A stretch of DNA of 5,216 bases from Dyella_B sp035508595 (GCA_035508595.1 DATJMR010000164.1:1-5216), one strand, 5' to 3'; positions 1-5,216 are shown, numbered from the stretch's first letter. Numbers and translations: made by a program. The notes: generated by a model not told the origin, from the sequence alone.

Positions 1-1
1 A

Positions 2-145
2 GACGAGTCGCTCAGTGCCTTCGAACGCGGGATTGGCCTGTACCGCCGCTGCCAACAGGCGCTCGACCAAGCGGAACTGCGGGTGCGCCTGCTGCTCGAT
101 CCGGACGCGCCGGACGCGGCCGAGCCGTTCAAACCCGAAGCGTAA
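2..145 (+). CDS. xseB: Exodeoxyribonuclease VII small subunit, 3' part only
   Basis: Exonuclease VII degrades single-stranded DNA to short oligonucleotides. XseB is the small helical subunit that binds the large catalytic subunit XseA in the cytoplasm. Only the last 47 codons and the TAA stop (143-145) are in the window; the start lies to the left. The visible protein carries the family signature near its beginning: DESLSAFERGIGLYRRCQQAL, then an amphipathic stretch with DQAELRV, ending in an acidic, proline-containing tail. Family members are about 75-90 residues, so roughly half the protein is seen. In many proteobacteria xseB is followed by ispA and dxs. Here it is followed by a convergent gene, so it appears to end its transcript, with a hairpin just downstream. 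The identification rests on the SLxxFERGxxLxRxCQxxL pattern and is firm despite the truncation. Confidence 0.9.
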   Translation, partial: DESLSAFERGIGLYRRCQQALDQAELRVRLLLDPDAPDAAEPFKPEA

Positions 146-150
146 TCGCC

Positions 151-171
151 GCTTGCGTCTTCAACGCAAGC
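151..171. terminator. Hairpin between convergent xseB and DUF4870 gene
   Basis: A perfect 8-bp inverted repeat, GCTTGCGT (151-158) and ACGCAAGC (164-171), encloses a 5-nt loop. It starts 6 nt after the xseB stop and lies between two convergent genes, so it could end transcripts from both sides. No run of T follows it on either strand, so it is not a textbook intrinsic terminator. The terminator role is inferred from position and symmetry. Confidence 0.4.
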
Positions 172-211
172 CGACAGGCGACGCACCGCGCCACCCATCG
201 TGGCTTATCGG

Positions 212-646
212 TTATTTGATAAACCGCAGCGCGAAGGGATAGCGATAGCGCACGCCTTCGTTAGCTTTCATAGCGGCCACGATCGTGAGCACCAACCACG
301 CGACGCCAATGATCACCCACAGCGGAATCGCGATGATCAAGCCGATGCCGAAGGTAATGATGGAAAGGATCAGCAGCACCAGTGTCGCAAGCGCCACGGT
401 GATGTTGAAGTTGAGCGCTTCCTTGGCCTGATCGTTCACGAAGGGCATGGTGTCTTTCTTCACCAGCCAGATGACCAGAGGGCCTACGAAACATCCCCAG
501 CCCCGGCCGAACGAAGCGGTCAGCAGCCCGCCCAGCAACGCAGAAAGATGCGCCATCATGGCCCAGGTGCGCTCTTCGGCGGGGATGTCTCCACCGAAGG
601 GTTCGCTCGGTGGAGGCGGTACAACGGACTCGGGCGGAACGCTCAT
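212..646 (-). CDS. DUF4870 (Tic20-like) small membrane protein
   Basis: This 144-residue inner-membrane protein of unknown function belongs to the DUF4870 family, which is distantly related to Tic20. A proline-rich N-terminus (residues 1-20) precedes the conserved block with RTWAMMAHLSALLGG (about 27-41). Next comes GPLVIWLVKKDTMPFVNDQAK (from 55), whose charged KKD...PFVNDQ.KEALNF segment is the family hallmark. Two hydrophobic helices follow at about 84-100 and 103-124, and the tail ends NEGVRYRYPFALRFIK-like, matching the family's YRYP..LR ending. Two ATG codons are available at 652 and 646. The second is chosen because AAAGGAG (653-659) lies 6 nt before it but abuts the first. The gene sits 117 bp downstream of pmbA on the same strand and could be read from pmbA or from its own promoter. 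No reaction or partner is known to me. Confidence 0.88.
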   Translation of the reverse strand: MSVPPESVVPPPPSEPFGGDIPAEERTWAMMAHLSALLGGLLTASFGRGWGCFVGPLVIWLVKKDTMPFVNDQAKEALNFNITVALATLVLLILSIITFGIGLIIAIPLWVIIGVAWLVLTIVAAMKANEGVRYRYPFALRFIK

Positions 647-652
647 ACGCAT

Positions 653-659
653 CTCCTTT
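653..659 (-). promoter_or_regulatory. Ribosome binding site deciding the DUF4870 start
   Basis: On the - strand this reads AAAGGAG, a strong Shine-Dalgarno match. It ends 6 nt before the ATG at 646 and directly touches the ATG at 652. Normal spacing therefore favours 646 as the start, giving a protein two residues shorter than the longest reading. Confidence 0.75.
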
Positions 660-696
660 CAAGTCGTGCAGACGCCGGCCGATGCCGGTATTTGGC

Positions 697-705
697 ATCC
701 TAGCA
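697..705 (-). promoter_or_regulatory. Possible extended -10 promoter of the DUF4870 gene
   Basis: On the - strand this reads TGCTAGGAT, a TGn extension followed by a TAGGAT hexamer (702 to 697), about 50 nt upstream of the chosen start. The region at -35 spacing (725 to 720, CAGCAA) is a poor match to TTGACA. The leader would contain a small hairpin, GATGCC/GGCATC (681-686 and 694-699). This is a pattern match only. Confidence 0.3.
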
Positions 706-763
706 GGCCTCGCAACATCTTGCTGCGGTGCTTGTGGCCTACTTCCGTTGACGCGACGTCGCT

Positions 764-2134
764 TTATTCGCCGGCGATGGTCATGCGATCGAGCAAGATC
801 GAACCGGTCAGCAGATGCGATCGCTTGTCGACATCGCCGCCCACGGCCACGATGCCCATGAGCATGTCGCGCAGATTGGCCGCGATGGTGATTTCTTCCA
901 CGGGATAGGCGATTTCGCCGTTTTCCACCCAGAAGCCCGCCGCACCACGCGAATAGTCGCCTGTGATGGTGTTGACGCCCTGCCCCATCACTTCCGTGAC
1001 CAGCAAACCCGTACCGAGACGATGCAGCATGCCGCGGAAATCGTCCGCCGCGCCGCCGTCGCCGTGACCCGGTTCGACGACCAGATTGTGGATGCCGCCC
1101 GCGTTGCCGGTGGATTCCAGCCCGAGCTTGCGTGCGGAGTAGCTGCCGAGGATGTAACGCGCCAACACGCCGTTTTCGACCAGCACGCTGTCGCGCGTCG
1201 CCACGCCTTCCGCATCGAAAGCACCGGAACCTTGACCGCGCATGAGATGCGGACGCTCGACGATGTTGAGCCACGCAGGCATCACCTGTTTGCCGGCATG
1301 ATCGAGCAGAAAACTCGCGTGGCGATACAACGCGCCGCCGCTTACCGCGCCGATCAGATGACCGATCAAACCGCGCGCGATCTCCGGCGCAAACAACACC
1401 GGCGATTGCCGCGTCGACAAACGCCGCGCGCCCAGGCGCGCCAACGTGCGCTCGGCAGCCTTGTCGCCGAGCGTTTTGGCGCTCATGAAATCGCCGGCGC
1501 TACGCGCGCTGTCGTACCAGTAATCGCGCTGCATGCCGGCATCGTCGCCCGCAATCAATGCCACGGACAGCGAATGCCGCGTACCGCGCTCGCGTCCGAC
1601 GAAACCGTGCGAGTTGGCGTAGACCGACAAACTCTCCCCCGCCTGCACGCTTGCACCATCGGAATTGGTGATGCCGGCATGCCCGCGGCCGGCCGCTTCG
1701 ATCTCCTGCCCGAGCGCGATCGCATCGGCGGTATCGATCGCCCACGGATGCCACAGATCGAGATCGGGAAACGCGGTGGCCATGCGCGATGCATCAGCCA
1801 GGCCGGAGGCGTCGTCTTCCTCGGTGAAGCGCGCGATGGCGCACGCTTGATCCAGCGTTGCCTGAATGGAATCGGCGTTCAGATCGGCGGTGCTGGCAGA
1901 ACCCTTGCGCTTGCCGAAGTAGACGGTAAGGCCAAAGCCCCGGTCACGCGTATGCTCGACCGTTTCCACCTCGCCCAAACGCACGTTCACGTTGAGCCCC
2001 GTGTCGATACTGGCCGATACCTCCGCCTGGGTGGCGCCGGCGGCGCGAGCGCGGCGGATCACATCGTCGGCCAGTTGGGCCAGTCGGTCGAGTTCGCGCT
2101 GGCTGGTGTCCTGGCTGATCGCAACGTCGCTCAC
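764..2134 (-). CDS. pmbA: Metalloprotease subunit TldE/PmbA
   Basis: PmbA (TldE) is the partner of TldD in a cytoplasmic heterodimeric protease. In E. coli the pair is needed to remove the microcin B17 leader peptide and to degrade the CcdA antitoxin. TldE itself lacks the zinc site, and none is seen here: there is no HExxxH in the 456 residues. Conserved blocks in order are AVSGGALYRHASFLLDHAGKQ (from about 263), GAFDAEGVATR (304-314), YSARKLGLESTGNAGG (332-347) and GTGLLVTEVMGQGVN (374-388) running into TGDYSRGAAGFWVENGEI (391-408). The length fits E. coli PmbA (450). The start is taken as GTG at 2134, preceded by AGGAAA. The reading frame stays open to an ATG at 2254, but the extra 40 residues do not look like PmbA and overlap the divergent gene. 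The gene diverges from the DUF1653-darP pair and precedes the DUF4870 gene. tldD lies about 1 kb away on the same strand. Confidence 0.95.
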   Translation of the reverse strand: MSDVAISQDTSQRELDRLAQLADDVIRRARAAGATQAEVSASIDTGLNVNVRLGEVETVEHTRDRGFGLTVYFGKRKGSASTADLNADSIQATLDQACAIARFTEEDDASGLADASRMATAFPDLDLWHPWAIDTADAIALGQEIEAAGRGHAGITNSDGASVQAGESLSVYANSHGFVGRERGTRHSLSVALIAGDDAGMQRDYWYDSARSAGDFMSAKTLGDKAAERTLARLGARRLSTRQSPVLFAPEIARGLIGHLIGAVSGGALYRHASFLLDHAGKQVMPAWLNIVERPHLMRGQGSGAFDAEGVATRDSVLVENGVLARYILGSYSARKLGLESTGNAGGIHNLVVEPGHGDGGAADDFRGMLHRLGTGLLVTEVMGQGVNTITGDYSRGAAGFWVENGEIAYPVEEITIAANLRDMLMGIVAVGGDVDKRSHLLTGSILLDRMTIAGE

Positions 2135-2139
2135 GTGGG

Positions 2140-2145
2140 TTTCCT
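2140..2145 (-). promoter_or_regulatory. Ribosome binding site supporting the GTG start of pmbA
   Basis: On the - strand this reads AGGAAA. Its AGGA core lies 7 nt before the GTG at 2134. It is the only purine-rich site at useful spacing near the point where similarity to PmbA begins, and it supports GTG rather than the upstream ATG at 2254. Confidence 0.55.
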
Positions 2146-2159
2146 GTAGGGCTAATGGA

Positions 2160-2165
2160 TACAAT
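2160..2165 (+). promoter_or_regulatory. Possible -10 element for the DUF1653-darP unit
   Basis: TACAAT matches TATAAT at five of six positions and lies about 70 nt upstream of the DUF1653 start, within the 100-bp divergent region shared with pmbA. No convincing -35 hexamer sits at 16-18 nt spacing (GGGTTT at 2137-2142). I found no clear opposing promoter for pmbA; TATTGT (2166 to 2161, - strand) is the best hexamer. This is a weak pattern match. Confidence 0.3.
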
Positions 2166-2234
2166 AAGCGAACATGGGGCCGCCCAGACCCATTGCCAAT
2201 GCTTAAGATTCTCAAGGTTGCCACAGGAGCGGCC

Positions 2235-2492
2235 ATGCCCATAGCCACCGGCATCTATCGTCACTACAAAGGCCAGAGTTATCGCGTGATCGGCACCGCC
2301 CGGCATAGCGAAACCATGGAAGAACTGGTCGTCTACCAGGCGCTGTACGGCGACTACGGCCTGTGGGTACGGCCGGCTTCGATGTTTGTCGAAACGGTGG
2401 AGCTGGAAGGCGAACCCATTCCACGCTTCGCCCTGATTGACACCACACCGCCTGTCGATTTCGCACAGACTGTAGAACGGAAAACACCGTGA
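2235..2492 (+). CDS. DUF1653 domain protein
   Basis: This small, 85-residue, probably cytoplasmic protein consists almost entirely of a DUF1653 domain, whose function is not known. The diagnostic features are TGIYRHYKG (residues 5-13), the highly conserved ARHSETMEELVVYQALYG (22-39), and WVRPASMFVETV (44-55). A short divergent tail follows. No membrane segment or signal peptide is visible. The start at 2235 is chosen because AGGAG (2225-2229) lies 5 nt before it and because family members begin just before TGIYRHYKG. An in-frame ATG at 2199 would add 12 residues but has no ribosome binding site. The stop overlaps the darP start (GTGA, 2489-2492), so the two genes are probably translated from one message by coupling. 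Any link to ribosome assembly through darP is only guilt by association. Confidence 0.9.
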   Translation: MPIATGIYRHYKGQSYRVIGTARHSETMEELVVYQALYGDYGLWVRPASMFVETVELEGEPIPRFALIDTTPPVDFAQTVERKTP

Positions 2493-3013
2493 ACCGCACT
2501 TACACCGACGACCCCGATCACGACTACGGCCCCACGCGCACGCAGCAACGGCGCGACGCCTTGGCCGTCTTGACGTTCGCCACGCAATTGTCGGAACTCC
2601 CCCCAAGCAAGCTCGCCCGCGCCAACTTGCCGGAAGACGTGCTGCGCGAAATCGACAACCTGCGCCGTATTACCTCGCACATCGCACGCAAACGTCAGCT
2701 GGGCTTTCTCGCCAAGGTAATGCGCCGCCACGGCGACGAAGCGTTCGAAGGCGCGCGGGCACTGCTTGGCGAAAACCGCGATCAACAACGCAAGGAAACC
2801 GCCGCCATGCATCGGCTGGAAGCGATGCGCGAGCGGTTGCTGGAAAGCGACGATGCATTGCAGGCATTGATCGATCAGCACCCCGCCATCGATCGACAAC
2901 ACTTGCGCTCGCTGATTCGTCAAGCACGCATCGAACGCGATGGCAACAAGCCGCCGCGCGCGTATCGGGAAATTTTTCAGTTGCTGAAAGTGTTGTCGGA
3001 AAACGAGTCGTAA
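2489..3013 (+). CDS. darP: Ribosome maturation factor DarP (YjgA, DUF615)
   Basis: DarP (formerly YjgA) associates with immature 50S subunits in E. coli and helps late large-subunit assembly. The protein is 174 residues (E. coli 183), soluble, strongly charged and predicted almost wholly helical. The N-terminal part is short and acidic. The first half carries QLSELPPSKLARANLPEDVL (33-52) and SHIARKRQLGFLAKVMRR (63-80). The second half ends with the family signature LRSLIRQARIERDGNKPPRAY (139-159) and REIFQLLKVL. The start codon is GTG, overlapping the DUF1653 stop by four bases, with a weak GGA (2479-2481) 7 nt before it. The divergent neighbour pmbA is an arrangement also known from E. coli, where yjgA and pmbA are adjacent. 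A palindromic repeat lies in the gap downstream, between this gene and convergent tldD. Confidence 0.93.
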   Translation: MNRTYTDDPDHDYGPTRTQQRRDALAVLTFATQLSELPPSKLARANLPEDVLREIDNLRRITSHIARKRQLGFLAKVMRRHGDEAFEGARALLGENRDQQRKETAAMHRLEAMRERLLESDDALQALIDQHPAIDRQHLRSLIRQARIERDGNKPPRAYREIFQLLKVLSENES

Positions 3014-3079
3014 TTCCCCTCGTTTCCTAGAGATCCAGGTCAAAAGCCCAGATCACTAAGCGGGTCCATTCGTACCTCA

Positions 3080-3114
3080 CCGTCATTCCGGCGAAGGCCG
3101 AGGCGGAATGACGG
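3080..3114. repeat. Bulged intergenic palindrome (REP-like), possible bidirectional terminator
   Basis: Arms CCGTCATTCCG (3080-3090) and CGGAATGACGG (3104-3114) are perfect complements over 11 bp around a 13-nt centre. Leaving out GAGGC (3100-3104) extends this to a 13-bp stem, CCGTCATTCCGGC with GCCGGAATGACGG, closed by GAAG. This resembles the GTCATTCC...GGAATGAC palindromes scattered between genes in many proteobacteria. It sits in the 164-bp gap between convergent darP and tldD, where it could terminate or protect both transcripts. No T-run follows either arm. An outer GCCCAG/CTGGGC pair (3046-3051, 3115-3120) also flanks it. Only one copy is in the window, so dispersal is inferred. The rest of the gap holds nothing I can identify. 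Confidence 0.6.
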
Positions 3115-3177
3115 CTGGGCAAGATTTACAACGGTGGCGAGGCTAGATCATCCGCCGGACTTGGCATGCCCAAAGCG

Positions 3178-4617
3178 TCAAGACGCAGTGCCGCCCACCG
3201 TCATGCTTTCCACGCGCAACGTCGGCTGACCCACGCCGACCGGCACGCTCTGACCATCCTTGCCGCACACGCCGATGCCTTCGTCGAGCGCAAGATCGTT
3301 GCCGATCATCGATACGCGCGTGAGCACGTCGGGGCCACTGCCGATCAAGGTGGCGCCTTTGACCGGCGCCGTGACCTTGCCGTCTTCGATGAGATAGGCC
3401 TCGCTCGCGGAGAACACGAACTTGCCGTTGGTGATGTCCACCTGACCGCCGCCGAAATTCACGGCGTACAGGCCTTTCTTCACCGAACGAATGATTTCCT
3501 GCGGATCGTGTTGACCGGCAAGCATGTAGGTGTTGGTCATGCGCGGCATGGGCAACTGCGCAAAGGATTCGCGACGTCCGTTGCCGGTGGGCGCCATGCC
3601 CATCAGACGCGCGTTGAGCTTGTCTTGCATGTAACCCTTGAGGATGCCGTCTTCGATCAACGTGGTGCACGAGGTCGGCGTACCCTCATCGTCCACGCTC
3701 AGCGAACCGCGGCGACCCGGCAGCGTGCCGTCGTCCACCACGGTAACCCCCGGTGCGGCAACACGCTGACCGATGCGGCCGGCGAACGCGGAGCTTCCCT
3801 TGCGATTGAAGTCGCCCTCCAAACCGTGGCCGATGGCTTCGTGCAGCAGCACGCCCGGCCAACCGGGGCCGAGCACCACCGTCATCGTGCCGGCAGGCGC
3901 ATCCACCGCATCGAGGTTCACCAACGCCTGCCGCACGGCCTCATCCGCAAACGCCGTCGCGCGGCCGTTCTCAAGCAATTCCCTGTAGCCGTAACGCCCA
4001 CCACCACCGGCGTAGCCTTGCTCGCGGCGACCGTTCTGCTCGACGATCACCTGCACGCTCAGCCGCACCAGCGGACGCACATCGGCGGCCAGCGTGCCGT
4101 CGGAGCCGGCGACCAGCACGGTGTCGAGCGTGGCGCTCAAACTAACGATCACTTGCTTTACGCGCGGGTCGCGCGAACGTGCGTAGGCATCCACCTCGCG
4201 CAGCACGGCAATCTTGTCGGGGTTGGGCAGGCTTTCGACCGGATCGATCGCCGGATAAAGCGGCTTGACGCCATGCAACGCCAACGGCTTGCCGACGCCA
4301 TTTCCCCCATGCGCGATGGCCCGCGCCGCTTTGGAAGCCTCCAGCAGCTGCGGCAGTACGATTTCATCCGAATAGGCAAAACCCGTCTTCTCGCCGCTGA
4401 TCGCACGCACGCCCACGCCCTGCTCGATCGAGTGGGCGCCATCTTTCACGATCCCCTCCTCCAACACCCAGGATTCGCTGCGCGAATGCTGGAAATAGAG
4501 ATCGGCGGCATTGATAGACGGCCCCATCAACTGCGTAAACACGCGATCGAGGTCGCCGGTAGCCAGGCCGCCGGGGGTAAGCAGGCGACTTTCGGCCTGG
4601 GCGATAAGAGAATTCAT
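3178..4617 (-). CDS. tldD: Zinc metalloprotease subunit TldD
   Basis: TldD is the catalytic half of the cytoplasmic TldD/TldE protease. It holds the zinc ion and cleaves unfolded or unstructured peptides threaded into the heterodimer. The 479 residues match E. coli TldD (481) end to end. Visible blocks are DLYFQHSRSESWVLEEGIVK (39-58), GVGVRAISGEKTGFAYSDEI (67-86), the zinc motif HEAIGH (H259, E260, H264) followed by GLEGDFNRKGSSAF, and MPRMTNTYML (357-366). VNFGGGQVDITNGKFVFSA (386-404) and GIGVCGKDGQSVPVGVGQPT (447-466) complete the series; C451 is the expected third zinc ligand. All key residues are intact, so it should be active. An in-frame TAG (4638-4636) seven codons upstream makes the ATG at 4617 the longest start, and the N-terminus matches the family. 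No Shine-Dalgarno sequence precedes it. The gene converges on darP and diverges from the desaturase-like gene. Confidence 0.97.
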   Translation of the reverse strand: MNSLIAQAESRLLTPGGLATGDLDRVFTQLMGPSINAADLYFQHSRSESWVLEEGIVKDGAHSIEQGVGVRAISGEKTGFAYSDEIVLPQLLEASKAARAIAHGGNGVGKPLALHGVKPLYPAIDPVESLPNPDKIAVLREVDAYARSRDPRVKQVIVSLSATLDTVLVAGSDGTLAADVRPLVRLSVQVIVEQNGRREQGYAGGGGRYGYRELLENGRATAFADEAVRQALVNLDAVDAPAGTMTVVLGPGWPGVLLHEAIGHGLEGDFNRKGSSAFAGRIGQRVAAPGVTVVDDGTLPGRRGSLSVDDEGTPTSCTTLIEDGILKGYMQDKLNARLMGMAPTGNGRRESFAQLPMPRMTNTYMLAGQHDPQEIIRSVKKGLYAVNFGGGQVDITNGKFVFSASEAYLIEDGKVTAPVKGATLIGSGPDVLTRVSMIGNDLALDEGIGVCGKDGQSVPVGVGQPTLRVESMTVGGTAS

Positions 4618-4639
4618 GAAAGATGACCAGCGCGTCTAA

Positions 4640-4672
4640 GGTTGGTAGGACCCGATTTGGGGTCGGACCACC
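4640..4672. repeat. Imperfect inverted repeat in the tldD leader region
   Basis: GACCC (4649-4653) and GGGTC (4660-4664) pair around a 6-nt loop. After a 2x2 mismatch, TGGT (4643-4646) pairs with ACCA (4667-4670), and GG/CC (4640-4641, 4671-4672) follows past a one-base bulge. GGACC also recurs directly at 4648-4652 and 4665-4669, 17 bp apart. On the - strand this lies 23-55 nt upstream of the tldD start, so it would be in its leader if the upstream promoter candidate is right. It could be an RNA hairpin or a DNA operator; the sequence does not decide. Confidence 0.45.
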
Positions 4673-4675
4673 CAG

Positions 4676-4703
4676 TTTAAAACCCACGCGGGCACGCGGT
4701 CGA
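4676..4703 (-). promoter_or_regulatory. tldD: Candidate tldD promoter
   Basis: On the - strand, TCGACC (4703 to 4698) and TTTAAA (4681 to 4676) are separated by 16 nt. Each matches four of six consensus positions of the sigma-70 -35 and -10 elements. Transcription would begin near 4669, leaving a leader of about 50 nt that carries the imperfect hairpin and no clear ribosome binding site. This is a pattern match only. Confidence 0.3.
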
Positions 4704-4723
4704 TCCAGCCGCTAGGATGGATC
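4702..4723 (+). promoter_or_regulatory. Inverted repeat over a possible -10 of the desaturase-like gene
   Basis: GATCCA (4702-4707) and TGGATC (4718-4723) form a perfect 6-bp inverted repeat with a 10-bp spacer, the geometry of a dimeric repressor operator. The hexamer TAGGAT (4713-4718) within it could be a -10 element about 50 nt before the start at 4768. No good -35 is visible (GGGCAC at 4690-4695). The repeat also touches the -35 candidate of tldD, so a regulator here could act on both divergent genes. Short repeats like this arise by chance, hence low confidence. Confidence 0.25.
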
Positions 4724-4767
4724 AAACGGCGGGCACCCGCTCGTCAGTCTGCACGTGAAGGAACACC

Positions 4768-5216
4768 ATGAGCGATACGCCCAAACCCGATTTATTGGAC
4801 AAAATCATCGACCGCACGCTGAAAAGTCCGGTCGAGGAGACCCGCGAACTGCTGCGCAGCGACGGCGAACTCAAGCTTGGACAAGGCATGGTCAGCAGCG
4901 TGATCGCACTCTCGCTCGGTATGCTTTGCCTGCTTGCCGTGCTGGCATTCCATTTTCCGCAATACCTGACCACGCCGGACTTGCGCCACAAGTATTCGGT
5001 CGATGTGCTGCGCCAATTGCTTTTGGTCGGATTGCTGGTGGCCGGTGGGTTGTCGCTGGCCAATGTGATTCTGGGACGACGGCGCCAGATCAGCATGGTG
5101 GCATTCGCATTGGTCGTGCTTGCCACCGCGTTTGGCGGATCGCGCGTGCCGGTAGGCAACTTTCCCGATCACACGCCGTACATCGGGCTGGATTGGTTCA
5201 TTCTTGACTTGCTTGG
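4768..5216 (+). CDS. Membrane protein, probably sterol desaturase/fatty acid hydroxylase family, N-terminal part
   Basis: The reading frame is open from ATG at 4768 to the right edge, giving 149 visible residues with no stop. AAGGA (4758-4762) lies 5 nt before the start. A charged cytoplasmic-looking N-terminus (1-40) is followed by hydrophobic segments at about 42-62, 80-103 and 107-125. Then comes SRVPVGNFPDHTPYIGLDWF (125-144), with FILDLL next. From memory, this VPVG.FPDHTPYIGLDWFILDLL stretch precedes the catalytic domain of a subgroup of bacterial sterol desaturase family proteins. These are di-iron membrane enzymes that hydroxylate or desaturate lipids. The histidine boxes that would prove it lie beyond the window, so the enzyme assignment is tentative while membrane location is well supported. 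The gene diverges from tldD across 150 bp and has no evident functional tie to it. Confidence 0.8.
   Translation, partial: MSDTPKPDLLDKIIDRTLKSPVEETRELLRSDGELKLGQGMVSSVIALSLGMLCLLAVLAFHFPQYLTTPDLRHKYSVDVLRQLLLVGLLVAGGLSLANVILGRRRQISMVAFALVVLATAFGGSRVPVGNFPDHTPYIGLDWFILDLL

Noticed and set aside
681..699. A GATGCC/GGCATC inverted repeat and an overlapping CCGGC/GCCGG hairpin upstream of the DUF4870 gene.
   Set aside because: The stems are 5-6 bp, mutually exclusive, and expected by chance in GC-rich DNA, so they are mentioned only as part of the promoter entry.
261..1274. A 337-codon - strand frame spanning the 3' part of pmbA and the DUF4870 gene in another frame.
   Set aside because: Its translation is dominated by Arg, Gly and His without domains, and two well-supported genes occupy the same strand in a different frame.
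815..2149. A 444-codon open frame on the + strand antisense to pmbA.
   Set aside because: It shows the same composition pattern, no family motifs, and no ribosome binding site reason to prefer it. pmbA on the - strand accounts for the region.
2135..2254. A 40-residue N-terminal extension of PmbA from an ATG at 2254.
   Set aside because: It would overlap the start of the divergent DUF1653 gene, does not resemble PmbA, and bypasses a good ribosome binding site next to the GTG at 2134.
3014..3177. Possible small RiPP precursor gene beside the TldD/TldE protease.
   Set aside because: Only frames of about 12-13 codons are present (for example ATG at 3108 on + and ATG near 3165 on -). None has a ribosome binding site or a leader/core pattern, so there is no evidence for a peptide system.
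3166..4626. A 486-codon open frame on the + strand lying antisense to almost all of tldD.
   Set aside because: Its translation is rich in His, Arg, Ala and Gln with no recognisable domain, as expected from the complement of a high-GC gene. tldD on the opposite strand matches its family end to end with intact zinc ligands.
1..5216. CRISPR arrays, IS ends, tRNA genes, riboswitches and phage genes were looked for.
   Set aside because: No regularly spaced repeats, transposase-like proteins, cloverleaf sequences or recognisable riboswitch cores were seen. All gaps between genes are under 170 bp.

Overview
This window looks like an ordinary chromosomal stretch of a high-GC gammaproteobacterium. 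The protein sequences and gene order suggest the Xanthomonadales (Xanthomonadaceae or Rhodanobacteraceae, the Dyella/Rhodanobacter/Luteibacter range). That placement is inference from family resemblance, not from a search. I see no phage, IS element, CRISPR array, tRNA or rRNA, and no sign of recent transfer.

Layout, left to right. The 3' end of xseB (exonuclease VII small subunit, + strand) enters from the left edge. It converges on a small membrane protein of the DUF4870 (Tic20-like) family on the - strand. Next, also on the - strand, is pmbA/tldE, the non-catalytic half of the TldD/TldE protease. Diverging from pmbA is a tight two-gene + strand unit: a DUF1653 protein overlapping darP/yjgA, a 50S ribosome maturation factor. 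After darP comes a 164-bp gap holding a bulged palindromic repeat. Then comes tldD on the - strand, complete with its zinc-binding HExxxH motif and C-terminal cysteine. Finally, diverging from tldD, is a + strand integral membrane protein that runs off the right edge. It is probably a sterol desaturase/fatty acid hydroxylase family protein, but only its N-terminal membrane region is visible.

How the genes work together. TldD and TldE (PmbA) form one protease that trims unfolded or modified peptides, and here both subunit genes lie within 4 kb on the same strand, separated by the oppositely oriented DUF1653-darP unit. They therefore cannot share a simple uninterrupted transcript. The other genes (exonuclease VII, DarP, desaturase-like protein) are unrelated housekeeping functions.

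Non-coding signals are modest. There are hairpins at both convergent junctions (145/212 and 3013/3178), inverted repeats in the tldD/desaturase divergent region, and several weak promoter-like hexamers. No undescribed system is evident. The items most worth a second look are the apparent lack of a Shine-Dalgarno sequence at tldD combined with a hairpin in its probable leader, the bulged palindrome, and the split arrangement of tldD and pmbA.
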